From the NCBI GenBank assembly GCA_026396455.1, contig JAPLWT010000046.1, forward strand, positions 1 through 8,895: a DNA stretch of 8,895 nt, given 5' to 3'. Position 1 is the first letter of the stretch. Each line of letters starts with the position of its first letter. The notes below the pieces were generated by a model. It ran no database searches and had not been told where the DNA came from. It saw only the letters and a program-made list of their open reading frames with translations. The position numbers and the translations under genes are program-made. Source of the DNA: Microcaldota archaeon (GTDB lineage: Archaea > Micrarchaeota > Micrarchaeia > Burarchaeales > Fermentimicrarchaeaceae). Positions 1-5,808 of the stretch are shown piece after piece.

Positions 1-341
1 GAAAGGCAGGGATAGAGACATTGCTATGCGCGGATTCTGTTGAAGAAGCAAAGAAGATTGCTACGCTCAGCCCGAGTTATATAGCGGTTGAGCCGCCCGA
101 ACTCATAGGCTCCGGGATATCTGTTTCAAAAGCAAAGCCAGAAATTGTAAGTGATGCTGTAAGCGAGGTAAAGAGAATAAATAACATCCCAGTGCTCTGC
201 GGTGCAGGAGTCTCGACTGGGGTGGATGTTAGGAAGGCTGTGGAGCTTGGAGCGAGTGGAGTGCTGCTTGCTTCTGCTTTTGTGAAGGCTAGCAACCCCA
301 AAGCAGTTCTGCTTGATATGGCGAACTCCATCAAGGCCTGA
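1..341 (+). CDS. tpiA: Triosephosphate isomerase, archaeal type, C-terminal part (5' end cut by window)
   Basis: This is the C-terminal 112 residues of triosephosphate isomerase, the cytoplasmic enzyme that interconverts dihydroxyacetone phosphate and glyceraldehyde 3-phosphate in glycolysis and gluconeogenesis. The frame is open from base 3 to the TGA at 339-341. The TTG at 21 is an internal codon, because the reading frame continues upstream of it and the family needs about 110 more residues. Visible landmarks are the catalytic-Glu segment AVEPPELIGSG followed by the flexible loop and SKAKPE, then the phosphate-binding segments VLCGAGVSTG and GVLLASAFVKA. The wording of these motifs matches the short archaeal enzyme of about 225 residues rather than the bacterial or eukaryotic form. 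Its last 11 bases overlap the end of the convergent lipoprotein gene. The upstream half and promoter lie outside the window. Confidence 0.95.
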   Translation, partial: KAGIETLLCADSVEEAKKIATLSPSYIAVEPPELIGSGISVSKAKPEIVSDAVSEVKRINNIPVLCGAGVSTGVDVRKAVELGASGVLLASAFVKASNPKAVLLDMANSIKA

Positions 342-1683
342 AGCTGTTGATCGAATCATTAAATTGTTTCAGGTATTTGTCGAAAGCCTGCTCTGCTGCT
401 GTTGCTGTTAAGCTGTACCTTGTCTTATTGTGCACAAAGAATACCTGCCTGCTTCTCACCTTCATGTTCATTGAAACATAACTATAATCTATCTGCTTTG
501 CGTTTATGTTTTGTATCATCGTATCGTTTTCTGATATCTCGGTGTAATTCTGAAGCAGCATGCCCAGGCCTGTCTTGCTCTTTGCGAAGTATATCTCTGT
601 GGTCTCATTCGCTTCGGCATTATCTGTCAGGACTATTATCTGCGTGGTGAAGTTACCCTCTGTCGCTCCAAATATAGAAATTTCGCCCTGCACAGAGCCC
701 TCCTCAATAATCCAGTTCAACGGAGCTATTATGGAGAAATTTCTGAATTCATCCACGTATGGCTCTCCCGGGTTTGGAGGCAGAGTGTCCACGAACCTGA
801 AATCGTCAACTTCTATATAGTTTCTGTTGGAAACATCCACAACATTTATGGTTCCCTTCTTACCTTGGTAGTCTGACACGTTCCACACTATTCTCCGGAA
901 AGGTGAGAATGGGTTGTCTGGTCCAAGGTGGTGTATGACAGTGTTGTTTACCACCAAATCCACATAAATCTGATCGGAAAGTTGTCCTATAACCAAGAAT
1001 TCCAGATAATCCTTGTTTATGAAGAATTCTTCGGATTTCAGGGTTCCCATCGCGCCCTTATCCATGTTTGGCAGGTAGCTCGATGCAAAATGTGAACCGC
1101 TATAGCCGGAGTAGGGTACATTCAGGTATAACCCCTGCAAATTTGCCAGATCACCATCCGAAGGCGCTGAGCCGAAAGCATTTCCGGTTGCATTCCAACC
1201 CGCGTATCCATCCTCAAAATCCCCGTTCTTTATGCCACTGCTTGGAGGCTGAGGACTGCACTGGATTGTACCAGCCACGCAACCGTACTTGCAGTTTGCC
1301 GGGCATATGACAATTCTGCATACGCTCGTTCCTGGCTCGCATCCGAACGGGCATGTTGCTTGGCATGTTGGCGCTATCCTACAACTATCATTCTCGCATC
1401 CGAACGGACATATGTTTGTCCTGTAAACGCAATTTCCCATATTGGGATCACATTCGCCGTTTGTATCCAATTTGCTCTCATCCCTGCATTTATCCTTGCA
1501 GGTAACATTTGCACATAAATCATTCGGCGGGCTTATGCATGTGACGTTATCGGGAAGGCACCCCAGGTTGCATTCTGGCGGGCATGCCGTCTGATTGTTT
1601 GACGGTGAGCAGAATGGGGAGGGGCATGGGCAACCAAAAAGTAGCATTGAGAGGACTATCATACATATTGCTTCAGCTTTCAT
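331..1683 (-). CDS. Secreted cysteine-rich lipoprotein with a PsbP-like C-terminal domain
   Basis: A probable membrane-anchored extracellular protein of 450 residues with unknown function. ATG at 1683 is preferred over the GTG at 1695. It follows a strong AGGTGGTGG ribosome site (1689-1697) and starts directly with a signal peptide, MKAEAICMIVLSMLLFG, ending in a lipobox-like LFGC with Cys18 as the lipidation site. Residues 18-142 hold 23 cysteines, including three exact C-x3-C-x3-C-x6-C modules (starting near residues 34, 107 and 127) and one shorter variant (residue 92). Residues about 150-300 resemble a beta-sandwich carbohydrate-binding-like domain (NGDFEDGYAGW at its start, VDDFRFVD at its end). 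Residues about 308-450 resemble a PsbP/Mog1-fold domain (FSIIAPLNW near its start, FDKYLKQFNDSINSF at the end). Fourteen N-x-S/T sequons suggest surface glycosylation. It is probably co-transcribed with thrS. Domain names are inferred from pattern, not from a search. Confidence 0.82.
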   Translation of the reverse strand: MKAEAICMIVLSMLLFGCPCPSPFCSPSNNQTACPPECNLGCLPDNVTCISPPNDLCANVTCKDKCRDESKLDTNGECDPNMGNCVYRTNICPFGCENDSCRIAPTCQATCPFGCEPGTSVCRIVICPANCKYGCVAGTIQCSPQPPSSGIKNGDFEDGYAGWNATGNAFGSAPSDGDLANLQGLYLNVPYSGYSGSHFASSYLPNMDKGAMGTLKSEEFFINKDYLEFLVIGQLSDQIYVDLVVNNTVIHHLGPDNPFSPFRRIVWNVSDYQGKKGTINVVDVSNRNYIEVDDFRFVDTLPPNPGEPYVDEFRNFSIIAPLNWIIEEGSVQGEISIFGATEGNFTTQIIVLTDNAEANETTEIYFAKSKTGLGMLLQNYTEISENDTMIQNINAKQIDYSYVSMNMKVRSRQVFFVHNKTRYSLTATAAEQAFDKYLKQFNDSINSFRP

Positions 1684-1688
1684 GCGAA

Positions 1689-1697
1689 CCACCACCT
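1689..1697 (-). promoter_or_regulatory. Ribosome binding site that decides the lipoprotein start
   Basis: Read on the minus strand this is AGGTGGTGG, ending 5 bases before the ATG at 1683 and overlapping the TAG stop of thrS (1698-1696). It makes the ATG at 1683 the likely start rather than the in-frame GTG at 1695, which lies inside it. The overlap suggests the lipoprotein is translated from the thrS transcript. Confidence 0.7.
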
Positions 1698-3567
1698 AGA
1701 TTATCGGTCTCTTGCTTAGATAGCGTGAGAGCGACAGCTTCTCGAAGGGCTTGCCTTTGAGCTTGCTCCTAAGCATAACCGTAAGCTCCTCCATTGTGAG
1801 CGTCTTCCTCTCCCCGCTCTCCCTTACCCTGATGCTGAATTTCTTGCTCTCCATCTCCCGGTCCCCTACCACCAGTATGTACGGGACCCACTCCTTCTCA
1901 GCTTCCCTTATCTTCTTCTCAAGCGTCTCCTGCCTGTCATCTATGTCAAGGCGCACATCCTCAAGCTCGAGTTGATGCGCTATCTCACCGGCATACTCGA
2001 CATGTTTGTCCGTTATCGGGACTATTCTAACCTGCGTTGGTGAAAGCCAGAGCGGAAGCATCGGGACCTTCTTGTTCGCTATCTTCTCCGCTTCAGTCTC
2101 CAGCAGTGCGTATATTACCCTCTCTATGCTGCCGCTTATCGAGGTATGCAGTATCAAGAGCCTCTCCTTCTTCCCTTCCTTGCTGGTGTAGCTCAAGTCG
2201 TATGTTTCTGAATTTTCAACATCTATCTGCACAGTCGAAAGGGCGGATGCCTTCTTGGCAGAATCTACGAAATTGAACTCGAATTTGGTGATGAAGTAGG
2301 CATATCTCGTGTCAAACAGTTCTATCAATACGGGTTTGCCAACTTTCCTTATCATGCTCAGGTACCATTCTTTGTTCTCATTGAAGAAGTCTTGCTGGAC
2401 CCTGAAGCTAGTCTCAAATCCCAGACCCAGCATCTTCATCCATTCATGGCATTTCATGTACTGGCTGTCGAATTCCTGCTTGGCCTGTTCCATATTACCG
2501 CATAGCGTGTGCATATCGGGCATCGTGAACGCCCTCAGCCTCTTAAGCCCTGCAAGCTCCCCGGACTGCTCCCTCCTGAAGCTGTAGCGAGTCAGCTCAA
2601 ACATCTTCAACGGTAAATTTTTGTATGAGATGACCATGTCATGGGTCATGAGGAACTGCCCAAAGCAGGCTGCGAAGCGAAGGAAGAACTTCTTGTCATC
2701 GGACTCCACAGAATACTGCCTTGCTGGGAATCGATTCATATATTTCTTCAGAGCAGGATGCTCGTAGTCATACATTATAGGGGTCTCAACTTCCATCGCC
2801 CCGTAGTCTATGCAGAAGTCGCTGATTGCCCTCTCGAGCAGCTTCTTTATGAGCCTTCCATTGGGCGGCCACCTGAAGTTTCCTGCATCGCTTCCAGGTT
2901 CGTACTGCGTTATGCCGTGCTCCTTCATTATCTTTATGTGCGGAGGCTCTGCCTCATACGCCCTTACCTTCTCCGTCTCGTACTTCACGAAGCTCTTGAA
3001 ATCTTCCAAACCGGTATAATCAAACTTGTCAGGAGTGACAAGCTCACCTTCCGGCGTGAGAACGAAGTATTCCCTTTTTGCCTTCTCCTCAAGCTTCAGG
3101 GATTCTGAGACTTCCTGCTGCGGGGCAGGTGCCTTCTCATCCTTTCCAATTTTAATCTCTTTTGAAAGCTCGCTGAGGGGATGCCCTTTGCATTTTATCG
3201 TGAACTGCTTGTAGTACCCAAATGGAGCCCTTGTGACTTTGTACTTCCCTTTCTCCGCAAGTTTTCCTTCAATATCCTTGAGTATGGAAAGCGCTGCGTC
3301 AGCTGAAGATGGGTTTGAAGTAAGATGAACCCAGGGGTATACAACTAGATTATCGGCATGGACCTTGCCAGCGACATCCTCTATCTCCGCAGATGCTCTC
3401 TCTGCAACCAAGCTGGGGTTGCCCTCGTCCTCCTTCTCAACAGACACGAAAATGACTAGACATTCATCTACCCTTTTCTCAGCAAGTTCTGCTTGCTCCG
3501 CTTTCGGAATTGCCTTTTGAAGCGGCTTGTACTCGACAAAGTCAGAGTGTATTGCCAGTAGCCTCAT
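1696..3567 (-). CDS. thrS: Threonyl-tRNA synthetase, archaeal type with N-terminal editing domain
   Basis: Charges tRNA-Thr with threonine in the cytoplasm. At 623 residues it matches the usual archaeal length. Residues 1-140 form the archaeal editing domain, related to D-aminoacyl-tRNA deacylase, which removes mischarged serine. His81, Tyr119, Lys120 and Glu133 sit where the Pyrococcus enzyme has its editing residues (alignment from memory). A charged linker follows at about 140-200. The class II catalytic core spans about 205-500. It contains motif 2 at RYSFRREQSGELAGLKRLR (327-345), motif 3 at GSIERVIYALLE (479-490), and the zinc ligands Cys301, His353 and His474. The anticodon-binding domain covers about 510-610 and ends in RYLSKRPII. 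The start MRLLAIHSDFVEY fits the family's N terminus. The ribosome site is weak (GTGGAT) and the TATA box is very close, so the leader is short or nearly absent. The stop codon lies inside the ribosome site of the downstream lipoprotein gene. Confidence 0.97.
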   Translation of the reverse strand: MRLLAIHSDFVEYKPLQKAIPKAEQAELAEKRVDECLVIFVSVEKEDEGNPSLVAERASAEIEDVAGKVHADNLVVYPWVHLTSNPSSADAALSILKDIEGKLAEKGKYKVTRAPFGYYKQFTIKCKGHPLSELSKEIKIGKDEKAPAPQQEVSESLKLEEKAKREYFVLTPEGELVTPDKFDYTGLEDFKSFVKYETEKVRAYEAEPPHIKIMKEHGITQYEPGSDAGNFRWPPNGRLIKKLLERAISDFCIDYGAMEVETPIMYDYEHPALKKYMNRFPARQYSVESDDKKFFLRFAACFGQFLMTHDMVISYKNLPLKMFELTRYSFRREQSGELAGLKRLRAFTMPDMHTLCGNMEQAKQEFDSQYMKCHEWMKMLGLGFETSFRVQQDFFNENKEWYLSMIRKVGKPVLIELFDTRYAYFITKFEFNFVDSAKKASALSTVQIDVENSETYDLSYTSKEGKKERLLILHTSISGSIERVIYALLETEAEKIANKKVPMLPLWLSPTQVRIVPITDKHVEYAGEIAHQLELEDVRLDIDDRQETLEKKIREAEKEWVPYILVVGDREMESKKFSIRVRESGERKTLTMEELTVMLRSKLKGKPFEKLSLSRYLSKRPII

Positions 3568-3575
3568 ATCTATCC

Positions 3576-3612
3576 ACTAAAGATTTGTTGGAGTATATTA
3601 TAAAACTTTAGT
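3576..3612. repeat. Inverted repeat ACTAAAG / CTTTAGT around the thrS TATA box
   Basis: The arms at 3576-3582 (ACTAAAG) and 3606-3612 (CTTTAGT) are exact reverse complements separated by 23 bases that contain the thrS TATA element. The inner arm lies at the presumed transcription start. Such an arrangement could be a repressor operator. A 7-bp match in AT-rich DNA can also occur by chance. Confidence 0.4.
3594..3605 (-). promoter_or_regulatory. TATA-like promoter element for thrS
   Basis: On the minus strand this reads about TTTTATAATATA, an AT-rich archaeal TATA box centred about 32 bases before the thrS ATG. A start of transcription about 25-27 bases downstream would fall near 3573, giving a leader of only a few bases. 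The element lies between the two arms of a 7-bp inverted repeat (3576-3582 and 3606-3612). Assigned from position and composition only. Confidence 0.45.
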
Positions 3613-3644
3613 ATTTTATTGGTGTTACCCAAGGGAGAGCGTTA

Positions 3645-3654
3645 CTTATATAAA
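3645..3654 (+). promoter_or_regulatory. TATA box for the rubrerythrin-like gene
   Basis: CTTATATAAA is a strong match to an archaeal TATA box. Transcription starting about 26 bases on would begin near 3675, leaving a short leader that carries the ribosome site GGGGGGTGAG (3677-3686), four bases from the first ATG at 3690-3692. The divergent thrS promoter lies about 50 bases away on the other strand. Confidence 0.6.
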
Positions 3655-3689
3655 AAGAGCACGAAAGAAACTCTTAGGGGGGTGAGGCG

Positions 3690-4196
3690 ATGTTCGAGGA
3701 GTTCTTCGGTTCTAAAAGTATTGATGTTGCTAAAGGTGTTGAGATAGGGATTGAGCTTGAAAAGAAGAGCATAGAATACTATTCCGGGAAGTCCAAGAAT
3801 ATTGAGAGCAAAGAGCTGGTAAAGCTGCTAAAGTTCATAACCGTGGAAGAGGTAAACCACTTGAAACAGCTTGAAATTCTGAAGCAGAGCCTCATGAAGA
3901 ATAAAACATGGGTAGGCTCGGAGAAGCTGGGTAAGCCGGAAGGACCGAAATTATATGGTAAGGGCGTTTCGCCAATGATACGGCAGGATTCCGGGGATGT
4001 TGGCATACTGCTTGGGGCCATCAGGGCCGAAGAGGAGGCAAGGGAGTTTTACGAGGAATTTTCAAGAAGAATAAAGGATGAGAAGGGAAGAAAGTTTTTC
4101 CAGAGGCTTGTGGAGTTTGAGCAGAGCCACTACGACCTATTTGATGGAATCCTAAAATCATCAGAAGTGAGGGTTGAGGGTGGGGAGCTGCCATAA
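3690..4196 (+). CDS. Rubrerythrin-like diiron protein, ferritin-like domain only
   Basis: A 168-residue four-helix-bundle protein of the rubrerythrin/ferritin-like superfamily, probably cytoplasmic. The internal two-fold repeat is visible. Helix 1, with Glu24 in ELEKKSIEYY, pairs with helix 2, Glu54-x-x-His57. Helix 3, with Glu114 in EEEAREFY, pairs with helix 4, Glu144-x-x-His147. These six residues are the expected ligands of a diiron centre. No CxxC pairs are present, so the rubredoxin domain of classical rubrerythrin is absent and electrons would have to come from a separate partner. The family commonly acts in peroxide reduction or iron handling, but the substrate cannot be told from sequence. 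A stretch of about 35 residues between the two halves (70-103) is rich in Gly, Pro and Lys and is probably a loop. It is transcribed alone from its own TATA box, and its stop is 14 bases from the convergent htpX stop. Confidence 0.85.
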   Translation: MFEEFFGSKSIDVAKGVEIGIELEKKSIEYYSGKSKNIESKELVKLLKFITVEEVNHLKQLEILKQSLMKNKTWVGSEKLGKPEGPKLYGKGVSPMIRQDSGDVGILLGAIRAEEEAREFYEEFSRRIKDEKGRKFFQRLVEFEQSHYDLFDGILKSSEVRVEGGELP

Positions 4197-4210
4197 CGCA
4201 ATCCCAGTAG

Positions 4211-5113
4211 TTACATTGACCTGAGTACCTTTATCCTCTTCTCAATCGGAGGATGAGTTGCGAAGAGCGAGTCCAGAGCGCTTTTTGTCGGGTCTACAAA
4301 GAAGAGATGCGAAACTGCCTCGCTCACCTGCATCTTCCCGGTATTTACGTTCCTTATCTTCTCAAGCGCACTTGCCAGTCCTTCCGGATTTCGGGTAAGC
4401 TCTGCGGAACTGGCGTCTGCCAGGTATTCTCTCCTTCTGGATATCATTGCCTGCGCAAGTCTGGTGAATACCGGAGCCAGCACTGCCAGAAGTATACCGA
4501 TTATTACTACTAGTACTACCCATCCACCCCCGCCTCTTCTTTCGTCTCTGTTCCCTCCACCCAACCACATGCTTCTGACAAAAATATTGCTTATTATTGC
4601 GACTAAGCCAATAAGCACCGCCACGAGAGTGGCAAACCGTATGTCATAGTTCCTTATGTGGGACATCTCATGCCCGATCACTCCCTCAAGCTCGCTTCTG
4701 TTAAGCTTTTGCAGCAAGCCAGTTGTCACGGCAATTGAGGCGTGCTGTGGATCCTTGCCTGTTGCGAATGCATTCATCTCAGGCGAGTCAATCACATAAA
4801 CTTTAGGAGCCGGCAAACCGGTTGCTATGGCAAGCCCCTCAACGGTGTTTATCAGGTAGATTTCCTTCCTCTCATCCGCAGGCCTTGCATTGACGCTTCT
4901 CAGAACTATGCTGTCACCGTAGTTATACGATACAAATATGTGAATCAGTGTTATTACCACAGCAATTGTCAAAAAGAAGAAGCTGCTCTCAGGTGAGTAC
5001 ACAAGACCTATTGTGAAAATAAGTGCAATTAGGAAAACAAAAACGACCAGTATGAGCAGTATGGAATCTCTCTTGTTTCTTTCCATCTGGTCGTAGAAGC
5101 TTATCTTCTCCAT
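4211..5113 (-). CDS. htpX: HtpX-like M48 family membrane zinc metalloprotease
   Basis: An integral membrane protease that degrades misfolded membrane proteins, 300 residues long and full length for the family. Two N-terminal membrane segments are visible (about 18-39 and 44-63), followed by a loop domain with the conserved EGLAIATGLPAPKVYVID and PEMNAFATG stretches. The zinc motif HEMSH is at 148-152, with catalytic Glu149. The third zinc ligand is Glu229 in REYLADASS. Two further hydrophobic segments flank a short Gly/Arg-rich loop (about 160-180 and 197-218). The terminal THPPIEKRIKVL segment is typical of M48B proteases. The start is one base after the lemA stop codon, so the two are almost certainly one transcript. 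A short ATAGG before the ATG may help re-initiation. The active site is intact. Confidence 0.95.
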   Translation of the reverse strand: MEKISFYDQMERNKRDSILLILVVFVFLIALIFTIGLVYSPESSFFFLTIAVVITLIHIFVSYNYGDSIVLRSVNARPADERKEIYLINTVEGLAIATGLPAPKVYVIDSPEMNAFATGKDPQHASIAVTTGLLQKLNRSELEGVIGHEMSHIRNYDIRFATLVAVLIGLVAIISNIFVRSMWLGGGNRDERRGGGGWVVLVVIIGILLAVLAPVFTRLAQAMISRRREYLADASSAELTRNPEGLASALEKIRNVNTGKMQVSEAVSHLFFVDPTKSALDSLFATHPPIEKRIKVLRSM

Positions 5114-5114
5114 C

Positions 5115-5693
5115 CTATGCCCCGAAGTTCACTTTCACTGGTTTTCTCTCGTTTTCTTCAATTTCAAAGTATTTCCTAGAGGTCTTGCCCATGAATCCTG
5201 CGAACCAGACTCCCGGTATTGTGGAGATTATGTTGTTGTAGCCCAGCACTGAGTCATTGTAGAACTGCCTTGCATATGCAATTTTGCTCTCAATCCCCTC
5301 TAGCTGCTCTTGGAGAAGCCTGAAGTTCTCGCTTGCCCTGAGCTGCGGGTAATTCTCTGCGATAGCAAAGACTGTTTTTAAAGCAGCGCTCAACTGCCCA
5401 TGCGCCTTCATCTTCTCATCAACATTGCCCGCTTTCATCATGTTCTCCCTTGCTTGGGTCACCATCTTGATAGCATCCTTCTCATGCTTCATGTATCCTT
5501 TTACAGTCTCAACCAGGTTGGGCACAAGGTCAGTCCTCTTCTTCAGTTGAACATCAATCTGAGACCAGGCGTTATCAATCCTGTTGCTCAGGACGACTAT
5601 CCTGTTGTAGTAATAAGCTGCAATAGCCAGTAATGCCACTACTAGACCTCCAACAATACAGACCAGTGCTATACCAGTTCCGAATACTGACAT
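5115..5693 (-). CDS. lemA: LemA family membrane protein
   Basis: A 192-residue LemA family protein. One N-terminal membrane helix (about residues 6-29, IALVCIVGGLVVALLAIAAYYY) is followed by the helical LemA domain. Its hallmarks are NRIDNAWSQIDVQLKKRTDL, then PNLVETVKGYMKHEK, YPQLRASENF, ARQFYNDSVLGYNN and the terminal IPGVWFAGF. The helical part is expected outside the cytoplasm or along the membrane. The biochemical role of LemA is not established. It is frequently found beside htpX in bacteria and archaea, as here, which suggests a joint role in membrane stress. The start ATG follows GGTGAG (5697-5702) at close range. It is the first gene of the lemA-htpX unit and is transcribed divergently from rtcB. 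Confidence 0.93.
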   Translation of the reverse strand: MSVFGTGIALVCIVGGLVVALLAIAAYYYNRIVVLSNRIDNAWSQIDVQLKKRTDLVPNLVETVKGYMKHEKDAIKMVTQARENMMKAGNVDEKMKAHGQLSAALKTVFAIAENYPQLRASENFRLLQEQLEGIESKIAYARQFYNDSVLGYNNIISTIPGVWFAGFMGKTSRKYFEIEENERKPVKVNFGA

Positions 5694-5723
5694 ATTCTCA
5701 CCTTCAACTTCACTTTATACTCT

Positions 5724-5738
5724 GGAATTTAAATAATT
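5724..5738 (-). promoter_or_regulatory. Probable TATA element for lemA-htpX
   Basis: On the minus strand this reads AATTATTTAAATTCC, the most AT-rich stretch upstream of lemA. Its centre is about 37 bases before the ATG, which puts the likely transcription start about 10 bases before the ATG. That leaves a leader just long enough for the GGTGAG ribosome site at 5702-5697. Assigned from position and composition. Confidence 0.45.
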
Positions 5739-5760
5739 TGCTAATCTGCATCTTTGACAA

Positions 5761-5775
5761 ATAAAGTATTAAAAG
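5761..5775 (+). promoter_or_regulatory. Probable TATA element for rtcB
   Basis: ATAAAGTATTAAAAG lies about 40 bases before the rtcB ATG. A start of transcription near 5794 would leave a leader of about 15 bases holding the good ribosome site GAGGTGAT (5799-5806) before ATG 5809. Position and composition only. Confidence 0.45.
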
Positions 5776-5808
5776 CCGAATATGCAATATAAGTTCGAGA
5801 GGTGATTT

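Noticed and set aside
1684..1695. GTG at 1695 as the lipoprotein start
   Set aside because: It lies inside the ribosome site, would add Val-Val-Arg before a good signal peptide, and leaves no spacing. The ATG at 1683 fits better.
2641..3108. A 155-codon open frame on the + strand inside thrS
   Set aside because: It is antisense to the conserved ThrRS catalytic core and has no family resemblance or start signal.
5712..5767. Inverted repeat ACTTTAT (5712-5718) / ATAAAGT (5761-5767) in the lemA-rtcB gap
   Set aside because: Only 7 bp with a 42-base spacer in AT-rich DNA, and the second arm is part of the rtcB TATA-like element, so chance is the simpler explanation.
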